Origin: Photobacterium rosenbergii
GTDB taxonomy: Bacteria; Pseudomonadota; Gammaproteobacteria; Enterobacterales; Vibrionaceae
Length of the DNA stretch: 64,000 bases
NCBI RefSeq assembly: GCF_003026455.1
Contig: NZ_PYMB01000015.1
Span: 40,146 to 104,145 of the forward strand
Reading direction: 5' to 3'
The position numbers were made by a program, and so were the translations under genes. The notes below the pieces were generated by a model. It did no database searches. It had not been told where the DNA came from and saw nothing but the letters and a program-made list of their open reading frames with translations. Each line of letters begins with the position of its first letter. Position 1 is the first letter of the stretch. This document shows positions 42,659 through 51,072 of the stretch, piece after piece.

Positions 42659-43246
42659 TTATTCAACGTCACGTAATAAGCGTTGTTTTTGGTCGTCTTT
42701 CAGTAACGTCCAGTGGCAACCATCGATTGCTCCGGCAAACATCCATAGCAATTTAACATCCAGATCTTTACCTTGGTTTATACGAACTTTACGGAAAACT
42801 TCCACCGCCCCTAAAGACACAAAACTACTCACATCTGGTACACCGGCTTTTTTCACCATACGCTCCAGTGTCAGCCTCATGTTAGGTAAATCTCTGATTC
42901 TTTTGCTTCTACCTGACATCTTGTAACTTTTCTCAGAGGTAGAAATCGCGATCGACTGCTTGACCATTTTTGCACACAACGGCAAATCCTGATGATAGAG
43001 ATGGGTGATATCATAGTAATTTACGACAGCTGTCGTGCTACGTTTGATATGCCTGAACTTTTCACAGCCCGACAACGTCAACTGCTGGTCGAGTTCACCA
43101 CCACCTCGAAGGAATAATGCTTCATCTGTAATGATGGCGTACATTGCGCTGTCAATGAAAACACCCGTACCTCCGAACATGGAACGCTTTTCAAACACAC
43201 CAAATTCGCGCAAATAATTAAATATCTCTTCCCTGAACCCTAGCAC
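42659..43246 (-). CDS. tfoX: TfoX-type competence regulator
   Basis: A 195-residue protein with TfoX N-terminal (KRSMFGGTGVFIDSAMYAII, ALFLRGGG) and C-terminal (RIRDLPNMRLTLERMVKKAG; DVKLLWMFAGAIDGCHW) domains. In vibrios TfoX switches on chitin-induced natural transformation and type VI secretion with the quorum system. This sequence is closer to Vibrio TfoX than what I recall of TfoY. The start is a GTG at 43246 with GGAG seven bases upstream. The leader on the minus strand has small hairpins but no c-di-GMP riboswitch consensus. Confidence 0.82.
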   Translation of the reverse strand: MLGFREEIFNYLREFGVFEKRSMFGGTGVFIDSAMYAIITDEALFLRGGGELDQQLTLSGCEKFRHIKRSTTAVVNYYDITHLYHQDLPLCAKMVKQSIAISTSEKSYKMSGRSKRIRDLPNMRLTLERMVKKAGVPDVSSFVSLGAVEVFRKVRINQGKDLDVKLLWMFAGAIDGCHWTLLKDDQKQRLLRDVE

Positions 43247-43538
43247 AATTAGTCTCCATTAAACGTTAATGGTCTGTCATTTACCGGAAACGCTGACCCG
43301 AGCAGCGTCATTAAAATGACTTTGACACAGCCAAGCCATAAACTCCACATATGAAACAGGTAACATTTAAAAGTGAGAATTTAGACATATTACGGATTGC
43401 AAAATAAGCGCATTGTGGCAATTTCGACCGTATTTTTTCGAATGTATAGTGCGACGGATATCCCCAAAATATCCTGTAACCACTATCTTTATTCATATCA
43501 CTAGCTTCCAATCTGCGGGTATTCCACTAGGCAATATC

Positions 43539-44120
43539 ATGAATAAAACCGCTCTTTACCCAACAAGTGTTCATCTTCTTCCAGGGGGGAGGGCCTCCTA
43601 TACCCTCGCTGAGAAACGCCACCTAAGAATGCTAAAAGAATCACTAGCGACCAATACCCCTTTTGCTATTTGCATGATTAATGAATCAGAGGAAGACAGT
43701 GAACTGAAACAGATCCCGGCGATTGCTACCGAATGCAAAGTGATTAATTTTGATCAGGCAGAAGCAAACCTGTTGTCGATAGTTGTTGAGGGCACGCAAA
43801 AAATTCGATTACACGGAATTTCTCTCGACGATGACGGTTTAATGCAAGGGGAATCGACCCTTTACCCTAACTGGCACACCGAGCAAATGCGTGACTGTGA
43901 TAAGGAGCTCGCTGAAAAACTAAAACTGTTTTTCCAGTCCATGCCCGAAATCGGCGCCTTATACCCAGCGCCCCTCTGGGATGACATTACCTGGGTTTGC
44001 CAGCGCTGGATTGAGTTACTTCCTCTTGAGGTTCACTACAAGCAGCTCTTGATCACGCAAGATAATGCTAAGTTAACCATTCGATTTCTACATAAACTGT
44101 TCCATTCGTCTGAAAATTAA
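43539..44120 (+). CDS. LON substrate-binding-domain protein
   Basis: A 193-residue protein consisting of the Lon N-terminal (PUA-like) domain: LYPTSVHLLPGGRASYTLAEKR-type opening, IATECKVINFDQAEANLLSIVVEG, and KIRLHGI, followed by a helical part. It has neither the ATPase nor the protease domain of Lon. Function unknown; it may bind unfolded protein or act as an adaptor. ATG 43539 is taken from the domain boundary. Confidence 0.85.
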   Translation: MNKTALYPTSVHLLPGGRASYTLAEKRHLRMLKESLATNTPFAICMINESEEDSELKQIPAIATECKVINFDQAEANLLSIVVEGTQKIRLHGISLDDDGLMQGESTLYPNWHTEQMRDCDKELAEKLKLFFQSMPEIGALYPAPLWDDITWVCQRWIELLPLEVHYKQLLITQDNAKLTIRFLHKLFHSSEN

Positions 44121-44203
44121 GCATACAAACGGTAACTCGCGAATTTATGATGTTCGCTCTATCTATCCCGATCCGGTACCGATAGAATAATCAGGTCTAT
44201 GAT

Positions 44204-45142
44204 TTGCGTAATACAGAAATGACTCACGTATCTTTTTTTTGGCTAAGACCTGAAAACGACAAGATAATCAAGGGATTGGAGTCAGAATTTTGCTCTCTAG
44301 TTAAATCGGCAGTCCGAAAGGACCGACTTATCCTCCCCCCTATCCCGTCTGTTCTCAATAAGCTTCAAGCCCTTTGTAACGATGACGAAACCACCGTTAG
44401 AGATGTTGCTGACTTGCTTATCGACGATCCCGGTATCACAGCCTATATTGTCAAAATATCAAACACCCTAATGTTCAACCGCCGCAATGTGGTGTGCCAT
44501 GACATATACACCGCTGTCAGTCGACTGGGCATCTTTCGAGTAAGGGATATCATCACCGCAAAGGCTATCGAAGAGCTTAAGCTGAGGTACCACTTCAGCA
44601 AGGAATGTAACGAACTGCTCAAACAGAGTGCTGTGCGATCACGACAACTGGCTGCAGCTATGGCATTAATCAGCCATGATCTCGCCAATCACGAGGAATT
44701 TCCCAAAGAGCTTGAACCAGAGAAAGCTTTATTGGCTGGTTTGTTTGCTGATATTGGACTGTTCAGTTTGATCCATGAATATCAGTCCTATCTTGACAGT
44801 GGCAACTACCTCGATATTGATATTGCCAAGTATGTCTTCCAACACAGTTGCCAAGAAGCCAGCAAGGTTATCCTCAAGCACTGGGGCTTCGATATCGATT
44901 ACCTCGAGGTCGCAACTAACCAGTCTTTGCGAAATCCATCAACCGATGTAGATACCGGTTATCTCGATGTTGCTCGTATGGCCCATCACTTGCTCATGTT
45001 CAAGAGCAATGATGATGCTATCGACGATCATCATGTCGAACTTGACCTTGCTGGTGCCGAAGTCATGTATGAGCTGACTAACCTCCCTTCCCAAGAATTC
45101 AACCAACGCCTCAAAACGGTGATCAGCAACAGCGGACTATAG
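44204..45142 (+). CDS. HDOD-domain protein
   Basis: A 312-residue protein with an HDOD domain (about 40-240): LPPIPSVLNKLQALCND, the VRDVADLLIDDPGITAYIVKISNT block, AVSRLGIFRVRDIITA, and ALLAGLFADIGLFSLI. HDOD proteins are non-hydrolytic HD relatives acting in signalling. The start is either TTG 44204 (AGGT seven bases upstream) or ATG 44219. A signalling partner is not evident nearby. Confidence 0.85.
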   Translation: MRNTEMTHVSFFWLRPENDKIIKGLESEFCSLVKSAVRKDRLILPPIPSVLNKLQALCNDDETTVRDVADLLIDDPGITAYIVKISNTLMFNRRNVVCHDIYTAVSRLGIFRVRDIITAKAIEELKLRYHFSKECNELLKQSAVRSRQLAAAMALISHDLANHEEFPKELEPEKALLAGLFADIGLFSLIHEYQSYLDSGNYLDIDIAKYVFQHSCQEASKVILKHWGFDIDYLEVATNQSLRNPSTDVDTGYLDVARMAHHLLMFKSNDDAIDDHHVELDLAGAEVMYELTNLPSQEFNQRLKTVISNSGL

Positions 45143-45197
45143 GACCGTATAGGCTGCAATAGCTGTTTATCGCCTCCATGATATGACACTTGCATAA

Positions 45198-45270
45198 TTT
45201 GGCTGAGAATGGATATTGACCCATTCTCAGCCAAACTGTAAGCTGCTGAAAACAGTGACCTTGATCACTG
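45198..45270 (+). promoter_or_regulatory. lysO promoter region with two inverted repeats
   Basis: A perfect 15-base inverted repeat (45198-45212 and 45221-45235, core GGCTGAGAATGG/CCATTCTCAGCC) overlaps a candidate -35 TTGACC (45216-45221) and spacer; -10 TAAGCT lies at 45239-45244. Just downstream CAGTGACCTTGATCACTG (45253-45270) has the CRP core GTGA-N6-TCAC. The first repeat lacks a T-run and looks like an operator rather than a terminator. Confidence 0.55.
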
Positions 45271-45347
45271 TGCTATCGACTAGCTGACGCTATGCGGGTT
45301 TATGGATAATCCCGTCTGTTGCCCCTCTGACAATAAAAAGGACCAAC

Positions 45348-46247
45348 ATGTTCTCAGGCATGCTCTATATTTTCCTGCCATTGATTATCGGCTACCTCAT
45401 CACGGTCAAAAAGCCTGCGGTTTTGGACTTTATCAACACCCAAACCAGCCGCTTGGTTTTGGTGATCTTGACCCTAATGGGACTGAGCTTGGCCGGGCTG
45501 GACAATATTGGGCAAAATCTCAACCAGATCATCACCTACACCTTAGTATTCTTTTTGATCATCAGTGGTTGCAACCTGCTGGCTTTGCCGTTGCTAGATA
45601 GATTAATGCCCACGGAAACCGAACATGGCCACCAGACACTTCCGCTACGTGATATGGTCATGGAGTCTATAAAGCTGATCTTTGTCGTGGCCGGTGGGCT
45701 GATTGTCGGTTTAATGGCGGGGATTGATCTTAGCTGGGTCGATCAGGCCAGCGAAGTGATTCTGCTGCTATTACTATTTCTAATTGGGATCCAGTTGAGA
45801 AACAGCGGTATGACGCTCAAGCAAATATTGCTAAACAAGAAAGGCATCATCATTGCGCTGACCATTATTGCAACGTCTTTGCCCGGTGGCTTGATTGCAG
45901 CTTGGTTACTTGACCTACCCTACAACCAGGGCCTTGCGATGGCCTCGGGTTTTGGCTGGTACTCGTTGGCGGGCATATTGATTGGTGATAGCCTTGGCCC
46001 TGTCATGGGCGGCGTCGCCTTCCTCAATGAATTACTGCGTGAGCTTGTCGCCCTTAGCCTCATCCCGATGATGATCAGCCGCTACCCAAGCACAGCTATC
46101 GGCTATGCCGGTGCAACAGCAATGGACTTTACCCTACCCGTTATCCAGAACTGCGGCGGTATCCGTTGTGTGCCTATCGCTATCGTCAGCGGCTTTATCC
46201 TTAGTTTGCTTGTTCCTGTATTGATGTTGTTCTTTTTGTCGTTGTAA
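45348..46247 (+). CDS. lysO: Lysine exporter LysO
   Basis: A 299-residue membrane protein collinear with E. coli LysO (YbjE): MFSGMLYIFLPLIIGYLI start, LIFVVAGGLIVGLMAG, the LLLFLIGIQLRNSGMTLKQILLN block, GLAMASGFGWYSLAGIL, and the ATAMDFTLPVIQ motif. It exports lysine and toxic analogues. AAAGGA lies before the ATG. Two inverted repeats in its promoter suggest regulation. Confidence 0.92.
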   Translation: MFSGMLYIFLPLIIGYLITVKKPAVLDFINTQTSRLVLVILTLMGLSLAGLDNIGQNLNQIITYTLVFFLIISGCNLLALPLLDRLMPTETEHGHQTLPLRDMVMESIKLIFVVAGGLIVGLMAGIDLSWVDQASEVILLLLLFLIGIQLRNSGMTLKQILLNKKGIIIALTIIATSLPGGLIAAWLLDLPYNQGLAMASGFGWYSLAGILIGDSLGPVMGGVAFLNELLRELVALSLIPMMISRYPSTAIGYAGATAMDFTLPVIQNCGGIRCVPIAIVSGFILSLLVPVLMLFFLSL

Positions 46248-46264
46248 AGGCAGGAAGAGCAGGT

Positions 46265-46328
46265 ATCTGGGTCCTTGGTGCTGGGTAAGAGCGGAATAGA
46301 TCCTAGAACCTGGAACCTAGGTAAGAGC
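46265..46328. repeat. CTAG-rich repeat, unit A
   Basis: This unit contains GGTCCTTGGTGCTGGGTAAG and then GATCCTAGAACCTGGAACCT, ending in GTAAGAGC. Unit B 128 bp further on is about 85 percent similar by eye. Confidence 0.68.
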
Positions 46329-46335
46329 AAAAAGC

Positions 46336-46366
46336 AAAGCGAGAGTCTGAGGCTCTCGCTTTTTTA
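46336..46366 (+). terminator. Rho-independent terminator between repeat units
   Basis: AAAGCGAGAG (46336-46345), seven-base loop, CTCTCGCTTT (46353-46362), then TTT. Confidence 0.85.
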
Positions 46367-46390
46367 TTGATACAGAGTTCCTAGAAAAAC

Positions 46391-46455
46391 GGTCCTGGGT
46401 GCTTGGCCTTGGGTAAGGCGGAAAAGATCCTAGTTCCTGGAACCTAGATAAGAGC
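46391..46455. repeat. CTAG-rich repeat, unit B
   Basis: Direct repeat of unit A with the blocks GGTCCTGGGTGCTTGGCC, GATCCTAGTTCCTGGAACC and TAAGAGCAGAAA. Confidence 0.68.
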
Positions 46456-46650
46456 AGAAATGTCCATAGAGCCTAGAGGGTAATCCCTATAGAAATCAGC
46501 CTTAAGTTTTAGATGGAACCATTTATAGATATTTACTCTTCCATTTTAGATCCTTCGAGAAGCTAGGTTTTCGGATTTAGTCCCAGCATCTCATGCTTTC
46601 CCCACTCCTCCTAGCCCCACCAAGCTCTAGCTCTTCGTGCTCTTCTCGCT

Positions 46651-46690
46651 TTTCCTAGGATCAAGGACCCAGGATCCAGCACCTGCTCCA
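46651..46690. repeat. CTAG-rich repeat, inverted partial copy
   Basis: Read on the minus strand it runs GGAGCAGGTGCTGGATCC, TGGGTCCTTGATCCTAGG, matching the start of unit A (GAGCAGGTATCTGGGTCC). It lies between lysO and the ptsG terminator. Confidence 0.55.
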
Positions 46691-46698
46691 ACAAAACA

Positions 46699-46722
46699 AA
46701 AAGGGAGCCGAAGCTCCCTTTT
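46699..46722 (-). terminator. Terminator of ptsG
   Basis: AAAAGGGAGC (46699-46708), loop CGAA, GCTCCCTTTT (46713-46722), symmetric. Confidence 0.88.
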
Positions 46723-46746
46723 GAATCATTGAATCAGTAATTCGTA

Positions 46747-48177
46747 TTAGTTGTTACGAATCCACTCATCCATGTCAGATTTTAGGTTGTCAGACTTAGT
46801 ACCGAAGATAGCCTGAACACCGCCACCAGCAACAACAACACCGGCTGCACCTAGTTTCTTCAGTTTGTCTTGGTCAACGTTGTCAACACTTGCTACTGCA
46901 ACACGTAGACGAGTGATACATGCGTCTAGGCCTGTGATGTTGTCTTTACCACCGAATGCCATTACTAGGTCTTTCGCTAGTTCAGAACCTTCAGCTGCAG
47001 CGCCTGCAGTTGCTTCTTCTTCTTCACGACCAGGTGTTTTCAGGTCAAGCTTAGTGATTACAGTGCGGAATACTACGTAGTAGATTGCAGCGTAAACTAG
47101 GCCAACACCAACCATCAGACCCATCTTCTGTGCGTTACCAGACAGAACTAGGAAGTCGATTAGACCGTGAGAGAAAGATGTACCGTGTACAAAGCCTAGG
47201 ATGTTAGCAACAACGTATGCAGAACCTGCTAGTAGTGCGTGAATTCCGTATAGTACTGGAGCTACGAATAGGAAAGAGAATTCGATTGGCTCAGTAATAC
47301 CTGTTAGGAATGAAGTCAGAGCAGCAGATGCCATGATACCCATTACCTTAACGCGGTTTTCAGGCTTAGCACAGTGAGCAATAGCGATTGCAGCAGCTGG
47401 TAGACCGAACATCTTGAACATGTAACCGCCCGCTAGCTGACCGAAGCCGTTACCAGCGATACGAGAAGCTTCATCAGCAACTAGGTAACAAGTTAGAACA
47501 CCGTTCTGAGTTTCGCCTGCAGCGTTAACACAAGTACCAGCTTCGAAGAAGAACGGTACGTTCCATACGTGGTGTAGACCGAATGGGATTAGAGAACGCT
47601 CAACGATACCGTAGATACCGAATGCAACTGTTGGGTTCTGGTGAGCAGCCCAGTCAGAGAATGCACCGATAGCGCCGCCGATTGGTGGCCATACGATAGA
47701 AAGTACGATACCTAGACCGATAGCAGAGAAACCAGTAATGATTGGCACTGCACGCTTACCAGCGAAGAAACCTAGGTATTCAGGAAGTTGGATACGGAAG
47801 AAGCGGTTGAATGCCCAAGCCGCAACACCACCGACTAGGATACCACCTAGTACACCAGTGTCGATTGACTCAACACCCATCACACCAGCCATTACGCTTA
47901 GTGTAGCGGTCATGATGCCGTAACCAACGATAGCTGCAAGACCTGCAACACCGTCGTTGTTAGTGAAGCCTAGTGCAACACCAACAGCAAATAGAAGGGC
48001 CATCTGGCCGAATACCGAACCACCTGCTTGTTCCATCAGGTTAGAAACGATTTCTGGGATGAAGCCAAGGTTAGCTGCACCAACACCAAGTAGGATACCG
48101 GCAACCGGTAGTACTGATACTGGAAGCATCAGTGCCTTACCGACTTTTTGCAGGTTCGCAAAAAGGTTCTTAAACAT
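46747..48177 (-). CDS. ptsG: PTS glucose transporter subunit IICB
   Basis: A 476-residue glucose permease: EIIC domain with ten or so helices (LFANLQKVGKALMLPVSVLP; FGLHHVWNVPFFF; GITEPIEFSFLFVAPVLY) and a C-terminal EIIB domain with phospho-Cys C420 in DACITRLRV. It imports glucose and phosphorylates it. Codons are strongly biased (many GCA, GGT, CTA/TAG-type), as expected for a highly expressed gene. CAGGAGC stands just before the ATG on the minus strand. Confidence 0.95.
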   Translation of the reverse strand: MFKNLFANLQKVGKALMLPVSVLPVAGILLGVGAANLGFIPEIVSNLMEQAGGSVFGQMALLFAVGVALGFTNNDGVAGLAAIVGYGIMTATLSVMAGVMGVESIDTGVLGGILVGGVAAWAFNRFFRIQLPEYLGFFAGKRAVPIITGFSAIGLGIVLSIVWPPIGGAIGAFSDWAAHQNPTVAFGIYGIVERSLIPFGLHHVWNVPFFFEAGTCVNAAGETQNGVLTCYLVADEASRIAGNGFGQLAGGYMFKMFGLPAAAIAIAHCAKPENRVKVMGIMASAALTSFLTGITEPIEFSFLFVAPVLYGIHALLAGSAYVVANILGFVHGTSFSHGLIDFLVLSGNAQKMGLMVGVGLVYAAIYYVVFRTVITKLDLKTPGREEEEATAGAAAEGSELAKDLVMAFGGKDNITGLDACITRLRVAVASVDNVDQDKLKKLGAAGVVVAGGGVQAIFGTKSDNLKSDMDEWIRNN

Positions 48178-48602
48178 AATGTGCTCCTGAGTGAGTGTTT
48201 TATTTAGATTTTCAGTCTTTATTGGCGGCCTACCCCCGTAGCCATCTTGCCAACAAGACCGTCATTTTTAATACAGGTTAAGTATAAAATGTGGCGCTAA
48301 ATATAACTTGATGGCCGTCAAAATTACCAATACGTCATGAAATATAATTTCAAAACTCAATATAGATCACAGTTGAAATTTCGACTACAAAAGATGCAAA
48401 TTAAATTTAAATACTTGATTTATAGAATAAAAACACCAACAAAAACCACTTACACCAACCTGTAATTATCTTTCAGTAATGTAAGCTGTGTTACTTTACG
48501 TTACGAAGTTAAAAATCAATTTTAATTAGTGTTTTTTGATTTTATTTGCAGCTTTTGTTGAGCTTTTTTGAATAATGAATAAATGAGAGACAAAAAGTAT
48601 AA
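48178..48602. other. Long AT-rich region upstream of ptsG
   Basis: About 425 bases with no gene. It should hold the ptsG promoter and leader. TAGATCACA near 48362 could be half of a CRP site, but the other half is poor. I could not identify a small RNA or a Mlc operator. Confidence 0.45.
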
Positions 48603-48629
48603 AAAAAAGGAGCCTAGGCTCCTTTTTTA
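48603..48629 (-). terminator. Terminator of tatD
   Basis: AAAAAAGGAGC, loop CTAG, GCTCCTTTTTT (48603-48628), symmetric with long A and T runs. Confidence 0.9.
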
Positions 48630-48632
48630 TAC

Positions 48633-49412
48633 TTAGCTTCGTTTAGCTCGCGAAAAAAGCGTAAAGAAGTTATCAGTGGTTACCCGCTCGACTTCTTCAA
48701 CCGACACCCCTTTTAACAGGCCAATATATTCAGCAACCTCACGAACATAGGCCGGCTGGTTCTGTTTGCCACGGTATGGGATCGGTGCCAGGTATGGCGA
48801 GTCTGTTTCAACCAGCAAACGCTCAAGAGGCAACTGATTAACAACATTTTTCAGCTCAGACGCTTTATTGAAGGTCACAATGCCCGAAATAGAGATATAG
48901 AAACCCAACTCGATGGCAGCCTGCGCCATCTCTAGACTTTCCGTGAAGCAATGCAATACACCCCCACACTTCTCAGCCCCTTCCTCACGCAAGATCTGCA
49001 AGGTATCTTCACGAGCCAGTCGCGTATGGATGATCAGTGGCTTGTTCAGTTCAACAGCCAAACGGACATGCTGGCGGAAAATCTCTTTCTGCTGCTCAGC
49101 AAGTTCAGGCTGGTAATGGTAATCAAGGCCAGTTTCACCGATCGCCACCACTCGCTCATGTTGGGCGTACTCTTTAAGCTTGTCGTAATCAAAGCCCGCT
49201 TCGATATCCAGCGGGTGGACACCACATGAAGCAAAGACGTTGTCATGAGGCTCAATCATCTCCATCATGGTCGGGAAGCTATCAAGCGTCACCCCGACAG
49301 ACAGGCAGTAATCAATGCCACGGGCTTTCGCCTTGGCCAACACATCATCAATCCCTGTATGAAGTTGTTCGTAATCCAATTTATCCAGGTGACAATGCGA
49401 ATCAACTAGCAC
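48633..49412 (-). CDS. TatD-family metal-dependent hydrolase (YcfH type)
   Basis: A 259-residue TIM-barrel hydrolase. Metal ligands appear in DSHCHLD (5-11), GETGLDYHY, HTR, HCF and TDSPYLAP. Its place between ptsG and holB is that of ycfH in enterobacteria and vibrios. TatD relatives are 3'-5' DNases or deacylases; activity of YcfH is not firmly known. It is 51 bases after holB. Confidence 0.92.
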   Translation of the reverse strand: MLVDSHCHLDKLDYEQLHTGIDDVLAKAKARGIDYCLSVGVTLDSFPTMMEMIEPHDNVFASCGVHPLDIEAGFDYDKLKEYAQHERVVAIGETGLDYHYQPELAEQQKEIFRQHVRLAVELNKPLIIHTRLAREDTLQILREEGAEKCGGVLHCFTESLEMAQAAIELGFYISISGIVTFNKASELKNVVNQLPLERLLVETDSPYLAPIPYRGKQNQPAYVREVAEYIGLLKGVSVEEVERVTTDNFFTLFSRAKRS

Positions 49413-49463
49413 GGTTCTTTCCTCTATATTCTCTAATTTAATGATGCTTCTTTAATTGAAGCA

Positions 49464-50441
49464 TTAATGCTGGCCCATAAAGCCGGTTAGCCACTCAACA
49501 ATCAGCAGTTCAGCATTCAGCCCCGGGTGCCGTTCAAGCTTCTGGTAAAGACTACTCGCCTCCCGGGTTTGATCCAATAGGGTCATGGGTGCGATCATAC
49601 TTGCCGCTTGCTCGACCAAAGGCAGTGACTCACTGTGCACCAAGTGCGCCGTGACACCCTGTTGCCACTTCAAACAGTCAACCAAGAAATAGCTCAACCA
49701 TTTAAGACTATGGTGACCTTCTTGGGTACACAAGCCTGCGACATCATACAAGCCGAAAAAAGGCGGTCGCAGAAACTCAGCAAAAGCCGCCAGCAACTTG
49801 GCATAGCGGATATCCTGACCTTGCTCAATAAACTGCTGGGTTGCAAGCGGTGCTGAACCATTGAGCCTGACGGTCTCAAGCTTGATCGTCTGCATCAATT
49901 GCTTTTCTACCCAACGCTTAGTGTCCTGCTCATTGGGCATTGCCAAACGCCACTTATTACAGCGGCTATTAATGGTTGGTAGCAAATTATCAAGAGAAGA
50001 AGCCAACAGGATAAACTGGCAACCAGACGGTGGCTCTTCTAGGGTTTTCAACAACGCATTGGCCGCCGCTTCCCCCATGGCATCCGCACCATCAATCAAG
50101 ATAATACGCTCGCCACCTAGTTGCGAGGTTTCAAGCGCCCAGCGGTTGCATTGCCTAACCGCATCAACCCCAATTTGCTTGCCCTCTTGGACTGGAGCAA
50201 CAACATGGAAATCCGGGTGGGTGCCGGCTTCAAATAGCTTACAGCTATGGCAAACCCCACAAGGTTCGCCACCTGCGCCCGCAGCACTATTTTGACACAA
50301 TACCGTTTTACCCAGGTGGTGGGCCAATGCTTCACGGCCGCTACCATGCGGGGCCACAAGAAGGATAGCGTGGTGCATCCTTCCCTGTGCGAGCAACTGC
50401 TGCCAGCCTTGCCATACACTTTCCTGCCAAGGATAAAGCAT
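49464..50441 (-). CDS. holB: DNA polymerase III delta-prime subunit
   Basis: A 325-residue clamp-loader subunit. The AAA+ fold has a degenerate P-loop (APHGSGREALAHHLGK), a zinc module (CQNSAAGAGGEPC..CHSC), and sensor 1 region ILLASSLDNLLPTINSRC with the SRC arginine finger. It helps load the beta clamp. ATG 50441 is one base after the tmk stop. Confidence 0.93.
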   Translation of the reverse strand: MLYPWQESVWQGWQQLLAQGRMHHAILLVAPHGSGREALAHHLGKTVLCQNSAAGAGGEPCGVCHSCKLFEAGTHPDFHVVAPVQEGKQIGVDAVRQCNRWALETSQLGGERIILIDGADAMGEAAANALLKTLEEPPSGCQFILLASSLDNLLPTINSRCNKWRLAMPNEQDTKRWVEKQLMQTIKLETVRLNGSAPLATQQFIEQGQDIRYAKLLAAFAEFLRPPFFGLYDVAGLCTQEGHHSLKWLSYFLVDCLKWQQGVTAHLVHSESLPLVEQAASMIAPMTLLDQTREASSLYQKLERHPGLNAELLIVEWLTGFMGQH

Positions 50442-50442
50442 A

Positions 50443-51072
50443 TTACTGACGCTCCAGCCAGTGTTTTACAGCCTGACGAATATCGGCTGTTACCGCATCC
50501 AGTGTCTGGCTCGCATCAATAATCACAACACTCGGGTCAGCTTCAGACAATTCTAGGAAGCGTGCACGTGCGCGGTGAAAAAAGTCGATATTCATCTTTT
50601 CGATGCGATCCAACTCACCACGCCCACGGGCGCGTTCAAGGCCAAGTACCGGATCAATATCCATATAGAGAGTAAAGTCTGGGCGGAAATCACCCAACAC
50701 CGTGTCGCGAAGGCGCTCCATCACCACACGGTCAAAGCCACGACCACCGCCTTGGTAAGCTTGCGAAGACATATCATGACGGTCTCCTACGACCCAATGG
50801 CCTTGGTTCAAAGCGGGTTTGATAACATTTTCAACCAGTTGCGAACGGGCAGCATAAAGCAGCAGTAGCTCAGCCATATCCGTCAATGGTTCGTCAGGGT
50901 GACCTTCTTTCACCAAGGCACGCATCTGCTCAGCCAACGGTGTACCACCCGGCTCACGGGTTGAAGTGATCTCTCCAATCCCCTGCTCCACCAGAACTTG
51001 CATCACTTGCTGGATGGCAGTGCTTTTCCCTGCGCCTTCCAACCCTTCAATTACGATAAATTTACCAGTCAT
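50443..51072 (-). CDS. tmk: Thymidylate kinase
   Basis: A 209-residue dTMP kinase: P-loop EGLEGAGKST (9-18), DR(x) motif VVGDRHDMSSQAYQGGGR, and lid RARGRGELDRIE. It makes dTDP for DNA synthesis. Its ATG overlaps the stop of mltG (TAATG), so the genes are coupled. Confidence 0.95.
   Translation of the reverse strand: MTGKFIVIEGLEGAGKSTAIQQVMQVLVEQGIGEITSTREPGGTPLAEQMRALVKEGHPDEPLTDMAELLLLYAARSQLVENVIKPALNQGHWVVGDRHDMSSQAYQGGGRGFDRVVMERLRDTVLGDFRPDFTLYMDIDPVLGLERARGRGELDRIEKMNIDFFHRARARFLELSEADPSVVIIDASQTLDAVTADIRQAVKHWLERQ

Noticed and set aside
43247..43538. Possible c-di-GMP (GEMM) riboswitch before tfoX
   Set aside because: The hallmark conserved strings of the class are absent on the minus strand.
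48355..48375. CRP site upstream of ptsG
   Set aside because: Only the TCACA half is good; the other half matches two of five bases.
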